NCBI GenBank assembly: GCA_902774055.1
Contig: CACYGX010000005.1
Coordinates: 281,420 to 345,419 of the forward strand
DNA: 64,000 nt
Direction: 5' to 3'
Source of the DNA: an uncultured Bacteroidales bacterium
GTDB taxonomy: Bacteria > Bacteroidota > Bacteroidia > Bacteroidales > Muribaculaceae
The translations under genes were made by a program, and so were the position numbers. The notes beneath the pieces were generated by a model, which was not told where the DNA came from, made no database searches, and saw only the letters and a program-made list of their open reading frames with translations. Each line of letters begins with the position of its first letter. Position 1 is the stretch's first letter. Below are positions 52,435 through 60,997 of the stretch, one piece after another.

Positions 52435-53592
52435 ATGATGCAGCCCAATCTTCAAGACCTCAAGTACGGAATCATTTATTTGTATTGTGACCGGAGACTT
52501 TCATCAAGATCGCAAGGCATCGAAGATGTCGTCAACAAGTTAGTTCGCCCCATGCAAGTCGAATGGGTCAATGAGCCAGGCCGTGAAGACCTACTATTGA
52601 TTGCGAGACGTTTCAATGTGGGTAATATAGGTCATTATGCCACCGTGAGTCTGTCACTTAGCCTCATGAATAATTCGGGTGTCTGGCTTGAGGCGATACA
52701 CCATTTTGCTGATGTGCTCATGGGTCTTGACGATATGGGCGATGGTGATATTGTGCTCAGTGAGGAAGACTTTGGCGCTATATGTTTTGACATGTGCCCG
52801 TCGGGCTCTGCTTCTTCACTGCCTGCACCCCAGGATCACACGCGCGTTGAAGCATCTCGCAAGGGCAATCGGTGGGCAAGGTTCCACCAGCGGCTTCGCA
52901 ATATCATGACTAGCGTCAAGGATGAAATTGTGTTATGTGACGAATCGCAGGACAAAGCAACAGTTGATTATTGTAAAGACATTGCGGAGCCTGAACTTGA
53001 CATCCTTCAAGAGGAGGAGAATGATGAAGTCCTGAAGATTGAACAGGAGCGCAAGCAGGCGCTGGAACGCATCAAGCGAGAGATTGTCAACTATATAGCC
53101 CACTACCACGATGACCCCCAAGAGCTGATGAAGGAGTTGCTGCGTGGCAAGGTGGTTGTGGGACAGCCCGGGCGGGTGCTGGTTAATGGGGACATGAAAA
53201 TTGTGTTGCCCGAGTATGACGAAATGGAAATCAAGATGCCAGCCCTGTGCCGTACGCTCTATATCCTGTTTATGAAAAACCGCAAACAGGGCAATAAAGG
53301 CATTGTCTTAAAAAATATGGATGAATTTCGGGACGAAATCCTGGAAATTTACGGCCTGGTAAAGCCTGGTGCCAGTGAGCGTCGTGTCAAGCAGTCGGCC
53401 AGCAATCTTTGTGACCCGTTCAGTGACTCGCTCAACCAGACGATTTCAAGGATTAACCGCTGCATCAAGAACGTTATTACCGATAAGGAACTTGCTAAGG
53501 CTTATACCATTACAGGCATGAAGGGCCAGCCTTACAGCATCGCCCTGGCTCCAGAGTACATAGAACTCCCCCGTGCCGTAACAGGTGCCTGA
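52435..53592 (+). CDS. Uncharacterised protein with coiled coil and winged-helix-like C-terminus
   Basis: A 385-residue protein, start chosen at 52435 (MMQPNLQDLK). Residues 1-125 are globular (KYGIIYLYCDRRLSSRSQGI, then VSLSLSLMNNSGVWLEAIHH). Residues about 185-240 form a charged coiled coil (EEENDEVLKIEQERKQALER). The last 130 residues (LCRTLYILFMKNRKQGNKGI, then SLNQTISRINRCIKN and ITGMKGQPYSIAL) have the order of helices and final beta-hairpin of an OmpR-type winged helix. I infer possible DNA binding; I do not recognise a named family. It follows the VWA gene group in the same direction, with a terminator between. Confidence 0.7.
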   Translation: MMQPNLQDLKYGIIYLYCDRRLSSRSQGIEDVVNKLVRPMQVEWVNEPGREDLLLIARRFNVGNIGHYATVSLSLSLMNNSGVWLEAIHHFADVLMGLDDMGDGDIVLSEEDFGAICFDMCPSGSASSLPAPQDHTRVEASRKGNRWARFHQRLRNIMTSVKDEIVLCDESQDKATVDYCKDIAEPELDILQEEENDEVLKIEQERKQALERIKREIVNYIAHYHDDPQELMKELLRGKVVVGQPGRVLVNGDMKIVLPEYDEMEIKMPALCRTLYILFMKNRKQGNKGIVLKNMDEFRDEILEIYGLVKPGASERRVKQSASNLCDPFSDSLNQTISRINRCIKNVITDKELAKAYTITGMKGQPYSIALAPEYIELPRAVTGA

Positions 53593-53601
53593 CGCATCTG
53601 A

Positions 53602-55575
53602 TTAACTGTGGAAGCGGTATTGGACGAAGGCCTCGATGGCCTCGTAGGTGGCGAGGCCCAGTTGTTGGTATTTCTCGGCCAGGTCGCGGTTGCGCTCGAT
53701 GGAGCGTTGCCATGGCAGTTTGCCGTCGGCGCTGGAACGGAAGGGCGCGTCATGAATCTGTGAATGGAACTGGAGGATGGCATTGCGCTTGTCCCCAAAT
53801 TCCTCGGGGCTCATGGGCACCGCCATTTCCACTTGGTCCACGTCCCACTGGCCCCACTGGCCGCGGTACATCCACACGCGGCAATCCCGCATAAAGTCCT
53901 CACCCTTCAGGTTATCCAAGGCATGCATCACTGCTCCAGTGGCGCGTGCATGAGTCCCGTGCGGGTCCACCAAGTCGTTGTCGAGGAAGATCTGGTGAGG
54001 CTTGATTTGGGCGATGAGGTCTTGAATCACTGCGACATCGTTGTCGGTGAGTTTGCCCTGTCCGTGAGGGCCATTGACATAGAATGGCATGCGCAGGTCG
54101 TGAAGGTTCTCTTTGGGAACCCCCATCTGGCGGCAGGCCATCATGGCCTCGCTCAGCATGATGGAGCCCTTGAAGAAGCGGATGTCGTCGTTGTCCTCGC
54201 TAGTGGTCGTGTTCTGGATGAACTTGGTCAACGTCTCCTCGATGAATTTGAATCCCACGCCCTCAAAACGCTTGGTCAAGCGGTCGGCCAGCAGCAGGGT
54301 GCGCATCATGTCGTCATCGCTCACGGCCACATCGCCGTCGGTCTGGAAGGCGATGCTCACGTCATGGCCTTGCTGAACCAGTCGGCGCACGGTGCCGCCC
54401 ATCGAGACGATGGCGTCGTCGGGGTGTGGACTGAAGATGAGCACACGCTTGGGGTAGGGGTTCTCGCGCTCGGGGCGGTAGGTGTCGTCGGCATTGGGCT
54501 TGCCGCCTGGCCATCCCGTGATGGTATGCTGCAAATCGTTGAATGTCTTGATGTTGACATTGTAGGCCGAGTCATACAGGGCCACCAGTTCGCTCAATCC
54601 ATAATCGTTGTAATCCTCATTAGTGAGTTTGAGAATGGGCTTGCCCGTCTGCTCACACAACCACACGATAGCGCGACGGATGAGATAGTCATTCCATTCA
54701 CAGGAGGTTACCTTCCACGGGTAACTGATGCGCGTCAGCCTTGACGCCGCGTCCAGGTCGGCATAGATTTTGACGTCATCATGAACCTGCAGGAAGGATG
54801 CGGGCACGAGGTCTGTCATCTTGCCTTCGACGGTATTGAACAGGGCCGTTGCCGAGTCCTCTTCCCAGGCTACACAGATGATTTTGCTAGCCCTCAAGAT
54901 GTTACCGATGCCCAAAGTGATGGCCGTTTTGGGGGCGGTATCGCTCTGGAACGCCTCGGCAATCCTGGTGCGGGACTCGTTGCCCAGCAGCATCAGGCGG
55001 CAGGCGCTGGTGCGGGCCGACCCCGGCTCGTTATAGGCCAGAGAGCCATCGGGTGTCAGGTCACACAAGACTAGATCCAGACCGCCCGCATCGATGATGT
55101 CGCGCTCATAGGCTTTGCACAACGCGTGAACATTCTCACTGGCACTGTGGCGATTAATCGTGTGGATGTGGTCGGGCTCGATATCTACCTTGGCATACAA
55201 GTGTTCGCTGATGAGTTTATTCAGGCTCAACTCTTGGTCATCGGTCATTCCCAATTCGCTCAGGTTGAAGGCAACGACGTCGGCAAAGCTCACTTTGTCG
55301 GCAAAATAGAGTTTGACCAATTCGTCATAGACCTTGAACACATATCGTCCAGCACCAAAGCCAATGACGCACCTGCCGTGCTTCTCGACACACTCATTGA
55401 TGACGCGCGCCACATCGAGCGCGGCCTCCTGGGCGCCCGCCTCGGCACTTTCCATGACTGTGGCAGGGACTTTCTCATATCGCGTGAGCGATGCGAGTTC
55501 TATCTCATTTTCAGGACGATAATACCTGTTAGAAACCTGAAAAAACTTGATATTGGTCTTCAAATCCGTCTTCAT
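53602..55575 (-). CDS. NagB-like/PIG-L fusion protein (annotated type: glucosamine-6-phosphate deaminase)
   Basis: A 657-residue two-domain protein. Residues 1-300 resemble glucosamine-6-phosphate deaminase (NEPGS at 182-186), but key positions differ. The NMDEY base motif reads NLSEL (104-108), the DGH motif reads DGS (176-178), and the sugar-phosphate loop reads GFGAGRYVF. Residues about 375-640 are a PIG-L zinc deacetylase with HPDD (about 384) and DPHGTHARA. The middle (LTNEDYNDYGLSELVALY, HTITGWPGGKPNADDTYRPE) is conserved in the Bacteroidales family. The PIG-L half looks catalytically competent; the deaminase half may not be. The role is probably amino-sugar deacetylation or sensing. 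Confidence 0.85.
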   Translation of the reverse strand: MKTDLKTNIKFFQVSNRYYRPENEIELASLTRYEKVPATVMESAEAGAQEAALDVARVINECVEKHGRCVIGFGAGRYVFKVYDELVKLYFADKVSFADVVAFNLSELGMTDDQELSLNKLISEHLYAKVDIEPDHIHTINRHSASENVHALCKAYERDIIDAGGLDLVLCDLTPDGSLAYNEPGSARTSACRLMLLGNESRTRIAEAFQSDTAPKTAITLGIGNILRASKIICVAWEEDSATALFNTVEGKMTDLVPASFLQVHDDVKIYADLDAASRLTRISYPWKVTSCEWNDYLIRRAIVWLCEQTGKPILKLTNEDYNDYGLSELVALYDSAYNVNIKTFNDLQHTITGWPGGKPNADDTYRPERENPYPKRVLIFSPHPDDAIVSMGGTVRRLVQQGHDVSIAFQTDGDVAVSDDDMMRTLLLADRLTKRFEGVGFKFIEETLTKFIQNTTTSEDNDDIRFFKGSIMLSEAMMACRQMGVPKENLHDLRMPFYVNGPHGQGKLTDNDVAVIQDLIAQIKPHQIFLDNDLVDPHGTHARATGAVMHALDNLKGEDFMRDCRVWMYRGQWGQWDVDQVEMAVPMSPEEFGDKRNAILQFHSQIHDAPFRSSADGKLPWQRSIERNRDLAEKYQQLGLATYEAIEAFVQYRFHS

Positions 55576-55602
55576 CTTTTTTACCTTAGTCGTTACAACA
55601 TA

Positions 55603-55611
55603 GCAAAATTA
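55603..55611 (-). promoter_or_regulatory. Promoter -7 box of the NagB/PIG-L gene
   Basis: The minus strand reads TAATTTTGC, 28 bases before the start. It is divergent from the miaB box. Confidence 0.6.
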
Positions 55612-55643
55612 AGTAAAATTTCATAATCACCAATAAAATTTCG

Positions 55644-55652
55644 TAATTTTGC
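55644..55652 (+). promoter_or_regulatory. Promoter -7 box of miaB
   Basis: TAATTTTGC followed by AGTC, 27 bases before the miaB ATG. Confidence 0.6.
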
Positions 55653-55678
55653 AGTCTTGAACCGGATAAGTAAATAAC

Positions 55679-57049
55679 ATGGCAATAAATTTGATATACG
55701 ACGGCCAGGGTGACACCACCAAGCGATTGCTGCTTGAGACCTATGGCTGCCAAATGAATGTGGCCGACAGCGAAGTAGTCGCCACGGTGATGAAGATGGC
55801 GGGCTACGAGACCACTGAGGATATCGACGATGCTGACGCGATATTCATCAATACGTGCTCGGTGCGCGATAATGCCGAGCAAAAGATTTTCTCGCGCCTC
55901 AACCAGTTAAATGCCTATCGGCTGAAACGCCAGCGCCGCCTCATTATTGGCATCATCGGCTGCATGGCCGAGCGCATGAAGGAGGTGCTCATCAACGAGC
56001 ATGGCGTGGACCTGGTTGCAGGCCCCGACGCATACTTGGATTTGCCTTCTCTCATCGGCATTGCTGAGCGTGGTGATAAAGCCATCAATACCGAATTGTC
56101 CACTACCGAGACCTACCGCGACATCATCCCGTCGCGCGTGGGCGGCAGTAAGGTGAGCGGCTTTATCAGCATCATGAGGGGCTGTAACAACTTCTGTACC
56201 TACTGCATCGTACCTTATACCCGCGGCCGTGAACGAAGCCGTGAGCCCCAGAGCATCCTCAACGAGTTGGCCGACCTGCGTCAGCGCGGCTTCATGGAGG
56301 TGACGCTACTGGGACAGAATGTCAATTCCTACCTCTACAAGCCAGCAGATGGCAGCGAGCCTGTGGACCTGGCCCGCTTGCTAGCTATGGTTGCCGAGGC
56401 TGCACCCGAAATGCGTGTTCGCTTCACCACCAGCAACCCCGAGGACCTGAGCGACGCCATCATCGACACGATGGCGAGCCACAATAACATCTGCAACCAC
56501 ATTCACCTGCCCGTGCAGAGCGGCAGCAATAAGGTGCTGAAACTGATGAACCGCAAATATACCCGCGAGTGGTATCTGGACCGCATCGCCCGCATCCGTG
56601 CCGCGATGCCCGATTGCGGCATTTCGACCGATATGTTTACGGGTTTCCACGATGAGACCGAGGAGGATTTCCAAGAGACGCTGTCGCTGATGCGCGAGGT
56701 GGGCTTTGACTCAGCCTTCATGTTCAAGTATAGCGAGCGCCCTGGCACATTTGCTGCCAAAAATCTGCCCGACAACGTCCCCGAGGACGTGAAAATCGAC
56801 CGCCTCAACCGCATGATTGCCCTGCAGAACGAATTGTCGCTATGCAGTAACCGTAATGACGTGGGCAAGACCTTTGAGGTGCTTGTCGAGGGTTATAGCA
56901 AGCGCAGCCGTGACGACATGTTCGGCCGAACCCAGCAGAACAAGGTCATCGTTTTCCCCGCCAATGGTGAGAAACCCGGCGATAAGGTGATGTGCCGCGT
57001 GCTCAGCGCGTCAAGTGCCACCCTCAAGGGCGAACGCGTAAAGGACTAA
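55679..57049 (+). CDS. miaB: tRNA-2-methylthio-N6-dimethylallyladenosine synthase MiaB
   Basis: A 456-residue radical SAM enzyme that methylthiolates i6A37 in tRNAs. The N-terminal domain has cluster cysteines in TYGCQMNVADSE, NTCSVRDNAEQK and IGCMAERMK. The radical SAM motif is CNNFCTYC, followed by VPYTRGRERSR. HLPVQSGSNKVLKLMNR and a C-terminal TRAM domain (about 390-456) complete the family. It is the second methylthiotransferase in this window after MtaB. The last codons (AAG GAC TAA) form the first unit of the following heptamer array. Confidence 0.96.
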   Translation: MAINLIYDGQGDTTKRLLLETYGCQMNVADSEVVATVMKMAGYETTEDIDDADAIFINTCSVRDNAEQKIFSRLNQLNAYRLKRQRRLIIGIIGCMAERMKEVLINEHGVDLVAGPDAYLDLPSLIGIAERGDKAINTELSTTETYRDIIPSRVGGSKVSGFISIMRGCNNFCTYCIVPYTRGRERSREPQSILNELADLRQRGFMEVTLLGQNVNSYLYKPADGSEPVDLARLLAMVAEAAPEMRVRFTTSNPEDLSDAIIDTMASHNNICNHIHLPVQSGSNKVLKLMNRKYTREWYLDRIARIRAAMPDCGISTDMFTGFHDETEEDFQETLSLMREVGFDSAFMFKYSERPGTFAAKNLPDNVPEDVKIDRLNRMIALQNELSLCSNRNDVGKTFEVLVEGYSKRSRDDMFGRTQQNKVIVFPANGEKPGDKVMCRVLSASSATLKGERVKD

Positions 57050-57090
57050 AAACTATGGACTAAGGACTAAGGACTAATAACTAAAAACTA
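57042..57090 (+). repeat. Heptamer array upstream of the DUF4254 gene
   Basis: Seven units in exact register: AGGACTA, AAAACTA, TGGACTA, AGGACTA, AGGACTA, ATAACTA, AAAACTA. The first unit contains the miaB stop codon, and the last ends 5 bases before the ATG at 57096. Confidence 0.92.
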
Positions 57091-57095
57091 AACAT

Positions 57096-57701
57096 ATGAC
57101 TTTTGCAAATAAGAGTAACGAGATTTTTGACCAGGTGGTGAAATTGTATCACGTCACCGACGACGTTGACGCCGTGTTCAACAACCCCTATGAGGAAGGA
57201 ACGATTGAGAACAGCCTGGCCCGTAAAAACTGGATTGACGCCGTGCAGTGGCACCTTGAGGACATCATCCGCGATGAAGCCATCGACCCCGTTGATGCCC
57301 TGGCCCTGAAGCGCCGTATCGACCGCAGTAATCAAGACCGCACTGACCTCGTGGAGGAGATTGACACCTACTTCCGCCAGCGTTATGCCGGTGTTGCTGT
57401 TCTTCCCGACGCCACCATCAACACCGAGAGCCCAGCGTGGGCCATCGACCGCCTGTCAATCCTGGCACTCAAGATCTGGCACATGCGGGAACAAACCCAG
57501 CGCACCGATGCCGATGCCGCCCATATCGCCAAGTGCCAAGCCAAACTCGACGTGCTGCTGGAGCAGCGTGTGGACCTCACAACGGCCATCGACCAGTTGC
57601 TTGACGACATCGCAGCCGGACGCAAGTTCATGAAGGTTTACCGCCAGATGAAGATGTATAACGATCCCGCTACCAATCCTGTCCTGTATGGCAAAAAGTG
57701 A
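57096..57701 (+). CDS. DUF4254 family protein
   Basis: A 201-residue soluble, helical protein matching DUF4254 (segments LARKNWIDAVQWHLEDIIRD and ALKRRIDRSNQDRTDLVEEI). No catalytic motif is visible. The stop overlaps the next gene, a GT9 heptosyltransferase-like enzyme, by 14 bases, which suggests coupled translation and a shared role. In Bacteroidota this family is often near LPS or capsule glycosyltransferases (from memory of such neighbourhoods), so a part in surface-glycan assembly is a reasonable inference. Confidence 0.8.
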   Translation: MTFANKSNEIFDQVVKLYHVTDDVDAVFNNPYEEGTIENSLARKNWIDAVQWHLEDIIRDEAIDPVDALALKRRIDRSNQDRTDLVEEIDTYFRQRYAGVAVLPDATINTESPAWAIDRLSILALKIWHMREQTQRTDADAAHIAKCQAKLDVLLEQRVDLTTAIDQLLDDIAAGRKFMKVYRQMKMYNDPATNPVLYGKK

Positions 57702-58752
57702 CAAGCCATCGCGCAACGTGCTCGTGATTCGCTTCTCGGCGTTGGGCGACGTGGCGATGACTATTCCGGTGCTTTATCCCGTGTGCCGCGCTAACCCCGA
57801 CACTCGGTTTATCATGCTCACCAAACCCTGGCCCGAAACCATGTTTCAAGACCGGCCCGAAAACCTGGAGGTGGTCGGTATTGATGTCTCTAAGGAATAC
57901 AAGGGCCTCTTCGGACTCATGAAGTTGGCTTCATTCTTGCGCAAAACCTATGACATCGATGCGGTTGTTGATTTGCACAGTGTGATGCGGTCATGGGTCA
58001 TTGGCACCTGGATGAAATGTCATGGTGTGCCCGTGTCGCGCCTGGACAAGGAGCGCAGCAAGCGCAGGGCTCTGGTCAGTCACAAGTCAGACTTGCCTGT
58101 CACACCAACGGTTGAACGCTATCGCCGCGTGTTTGAACAGCAGGGATTGGAGGCTCCAGATCATTTCACTCGTTTGTTCGATGGCAAGGACTTGCCCGTC
58201 AGCACAATCGTGCTCGAAAAAGAGCCAGGTCAGCGCTGGGTTGCCATTTCGCCGTTTTCGGCCCATGAGGGGAAGGTCTATCCGCTAGAACTCATGGAGC
58301 AGGTGATTGCTGAATTGACAAAACGCGACAATTACTGGATTTTCCTTATGGGCGGCGGTAAAACCGAGAAGATTGCCTTGCGTCCCATTGCCCGCAAGTA
58401 CAAGCACATCATTTCTCTGGCCGAGCTAAAGCACGGTTTTGCCGACGAGTTTGCGCTACTAGCCCACTGCGATGTGATGCTCACGATGGACTCGGCTAAC
58501 ATGCACCTGGCATCTCTCATGGGACTCAAGTCAATCACCATCTGGGGTGCGACTTCACCGGCCTGTGGCTTTCTCGGTTACGGCAAGGACTCCAGCGATG
58601 ACATTCAGCTCGACATGGAGTGCAGGCCCTGTTCCATCTATGGTGAGCGCCCCTGCCGTTATGGTGACTATCGGTGCATGAAGAATATTCCTCCCCAACT
58701 CATTGTTGACCGTGTGATATCAACTGTGGAAGGTGCCGCTGCACGGCCATAA
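57688..58752 (+). CDS. GT9 (heptosyltransferase-like) glycosyltransferase, copy 1
   Basis: A 354-residue cytosolic glycosyltransferase of the ADP-heptose:LPS heptosyltransferase family. It begins RNVLVIRFSALGDVAMTIPV, the N-terminal signature of GT9, and has SAHEGKVYPLELMEQVI, MGGGKTEKIALRPIARK, MDSANMHLASLMGL and WGATSPACGF in the donor-binding half. It is homologous along its length to the next gene. The ATG lies inside the end of the DUF4254 gene. It probably adds an inner-core or surface sugar; whether that sugar is heptose is not shown. Confidence 0.9.
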   Translation: MAKSDKPSRNVLVIRFSALGDVAMTIPVLYPVCRANPDTRFIMLTKPWPETMFQDRPENLEVVGIDVSKEYKGLFGLMKLASFLRKTYDIDAVVDLHSVMRSWVIGTWMKCHGVPVSRLDKERSKRRALVSHKSDLPVTPTVERYRRVFEQQGLEAPDHFTRLFDGKDLPVSTIVLEKEPGQRWVAISPFSAHEGKVYPLELMEQVIAELTKRDNYWIFLMGGGKTEKIALRPIARKYKHIISLAELKHGFADEFALLAHCDVMLTMDSANMHLASLMGLKSITIWGATSPACGFLGYGKDSSDDIQLDMECRPCSIYGERPCRYGDYRCMKNIPPQLIVDRVISTVEGAAARP

Positions 58753-58796
58753 CAGATCCTTCTTAAGTTGACTGAAAATAAATAAATGTCAGATTG

Positions 58797-58828
58797 TTGC
58801 ATGTTTCATTGACTATTTGTAACTTTGC
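58797..58828 (+). promoter_or_regulatory. Promoter between the two GT9 genes
   Basis: TTG (58797-58799), 20 bases, then TAACTTTGC (58820-58828). It lies in the 110-base spacer and gives the second GT9 gene its own start. Confidence 0.6.
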
Positions 58829-58862
58829 CACACAATAACTGAATAAGATTATCTTTTCCCAT

Positions 58863-59993
58863 ATGGCTAAGGATCACCATCAGCATCGCAATGTGCTCGT
58901 CATGCGCTTGTCAGTATTGGGCAATGTGGCGATGACTATCCCTGTATTATATCCCGTGTGCAAGGCAAACCCTGACACGCGTTTCATCATGTTGACCAAG
59001 AAATGGCCTGCGTCGATGTTTCATGACCGGCCCGCTAACCTGAAGGTGGTGGACTTTGACGTCAAGGAAAATCATAGTGGCTTGTTTGGCTTGCTCAAGT
59101 TGGCGGCTCAACTCTACAAGATGTATGATATCGATGCTGTCGCCGACCTCCATAATGTGTCGGGCACCAAGGTCATCGATGCCTACTTGAGGTTCAGGGG
59201 AGCCCAAATTGCACGCCTGGATAGGGAAAAACCCAAGCGCCGTGCGCTGGTCAACCACAAGACAAAAGAGCCTGTTACCCCCATCCATGAGCGTTATCGT
59301 GATGTGTTCAGGAAATTGGGATTTAAAACGCCCGATGACTTTACCCACCTGTATGAGGGCCGTGAGTGGCCTGTAAGTCCCATTGTCCTCAAGAAGGAAC
59401 CTGGCCAGCGCTGGATTGCCGTTTCGCCATTCTCATCCCATACCAATAAGGCTTATCCGCTCGAGTTGATGGAACAGGTAATTGCCAAGTTGTCACAACA
59501 AGAGAATTATTGGATTTTCCTCATGGGTGGCGGCAAGGCCGAGAAGATTGCCCTTCGCCCCATCGCTCGCAAGTATAAGAATGTCACTTCAATGGCCGAG
59601 GTCAAGCACAAGTTCATTGACGAGTATGCCCTGCTGGGCCAGTGCGACCTGATGCTCACGATGGAGTCTGCCAACATGCACTTGGCGTCTCTGGTCGACC
59701 TTCAGGCAATGACCATCTGGGGACCCACATCGCCTGCCTGTGGCTATCTGGGTTACAATCAGGTGGAGGAAGACGACATCCAGCTTGACATGGACTGCCG
59801 TCCCTGCTCAATCAACGGTGACAAGGCCTGCAAATATGGTGATTACCGTTGCCTGAAGAATATCAAGCCCGACGATATTGTCCAGCACGTTATTAAAGCT
59901 GTGGAGTATAACGCCAAGCACAAGACCAAATCAACCCGCCTGGCCATTTCCCGCAAGCAAGAACAAGAATCACAAGACGACGTTAAAGAATGA
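58863..59993 (+). CDS. GT9 (heptosyltransferase-like) glycosyltransferase, copy 2
   Basis: A 376-residue paralogue of the preceding gene product, with NVLVMRLSVLGNVAMTIPVL at the start (D of GDVAMT replaced by N) and matching donor-site segments (SSHTNKAYPLELMEQVIAK, MGGGKAEKIALRPIARK, MESANMHLASL, WGPTSPACGYLGY). It has an extra basic C-terminal tail of about 20 residues. The G-N-V instead of G-D-V change falls at a position usually acidic in GT9 enzymes and could affect catalysis. The stop overlaps the epimerase start by 4 bases. The duplication followed by divergence suggests two successive sugar additions. Confidence 0.9.
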   Translation: MAKDHHQHRNVLVMRLSVLGNVAMTIPVLYPVCKANPDTRFIMLTKKWPASMFHDRPANLKVVDFDVKENHSGLFGLLKLAAQLYKMYDIDAVADLHNVSGTKVIDAYLRFRGAQIARLDREKPKRRALVNHKTKEPVTPIHERYRDVFRKLGFKTPDDFTHLYEGREWPVSPIVLKKEPGQRWIAVSPFSSHTNKAYPLELMEQVIAKLSQQENYWIFLMGGGKAEKIALRPIARKYKNVTSMAEVKHKFIDEYALLGQCDLMLTMESANMHLASLVDLQAMTIWGPTSPACGYLGYNQVEEDDIQLDMDCRPCSINGDKACKYGDYRCLKNIKPDDIVQHVIKAVEYNAKHKTKSTRLAISRKQEQESQDDVKE

Positions 59994-60997
59994 AAAGCAT
60001 TCTCATTACCGGTGCGGGCGGTTTCATCGGCGGATTTCTTGTCGAGGAAGCGCTCAAGCGAGGCTATGACACCTGGGCTGCAGTGCGCTCCACCACGAGC
60101 CGCGAATACTTGCAAGACGAGCGCATCCACTTCATCGAACTGGACTATGAGGACCAGGATCGACTCGAGGAAACAATACGCGACCATGTGGGTGAATGGG
60201 GCCGATGGGACTATATCGTCCACAACCTGGGCGTGACCAAGAGCACCAACTATCTCGACTTTGAACGGGTCAATTTTGGCTATCTGAGAACGTTTGTTGA
60301 TGCGTTACACAATACGGGCTTCGCTCCTGGTGTTTTCTTGATGATGAGCAGCCTGAGCGTGATGGGACCGGGTGACGAAAAGAATTATAGGCCCATTGCG
60401 CCCAGCGATGTGCCCATGCCCAACACCTTCTATGGCGTTTCAAAACTCAAGGCCGAGACCTACTTGCAGTCGGTAGATGGTTTCCCCTATACCATCTTCC
60501 GTTGCACTGGCGTCTATGGCCCCCGTGAACGGGACTATTACTTGATGATCAAGAGTATCAAGCGAGGATTTGACTTCAGTGTGGGCTTTGATAAACAGAT
60601 GCTCACTTTCATCTATGTCAAGGACTTGGTTGCTGGAGTCATGGACGCATTGGAGAAAGGACCGCTCCGCAAGGCCTACTTTATCAGCGAGAATAAGGCT
60701 TATACCCAGCAACAGTTCCGAAAAATCGTCTGTGAGGAGTTGGGCAAGAAGTTTGTCATCCCAGTGACGTGTCCCTTGTGGTTGGTGAAAATTGTGTGCA
60801 ATATCGCCGAATGGATAGGTAAGGTTACTCTCAAGGCCAGCACCCTCAACCGCGACAAGTTCAAGATCCTCAAGCAGCGCAATTGGCTGTGTGACACCAG
60901 CGAGGCACAATGCGACTTTAACTTCAAACCCAAGTACTCGCTGCGCGAGGGCATCCGCGAGGCTATCGCCTGGTATCGCGAGGCGGGATGGCTATGA
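59990..60997 (+). CDS. NAD-dependent epimerase/dehydratase (extended SDR)
   Basis: A 335-residue nucleotide-sugar or related oxidoreductase. The Rossmann motif is ITGAGGFIGGFLVEE (6-20) and the catalytic pair is YGVSKLK (Y-x3-K, about 150), with MSSLSVMG upstream as the serine region. The C-terminal half has hydrophobic stretches (VTCPLWLVKIVCNIAEWIGK). It probably modifies a nucleotide sugar for the glycosyltransferases encoded just before it; the exact reaction cannot be assigned. It overlaps both neighbours by a few bases, a sign of a tight operon. Confidence 0.88.
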   Translation: MKSILITGAGGFIGGFLVEEALKRGYDTWAAVRSTTSREYLQDERIHFIELDYEDQDRLEETIRDHVGEWGRWDYIVHNLGVTKSTNYLDFERVNFGYLRTFVDALHNTGFAPGVFLMMSSLSVMGPGDEKNYRPIAPSDVPMPNTFYGVSKLKAETYLQSVDGFPYTIFRCTGVYGPRERDYYLMIKSIKRGFDFSVGFDKQMLTFIYVKDLVAGVMDALEKGPLRKAYFISENKAYTQQQFRKIVCEELGKKFVIPVTCPLWLVKIVCNIAEWIGKVTLKASTLNRDKFKILKQRNWLCDTSEAQCDFNFKPKYSLREGIREAIAWYREAGWL

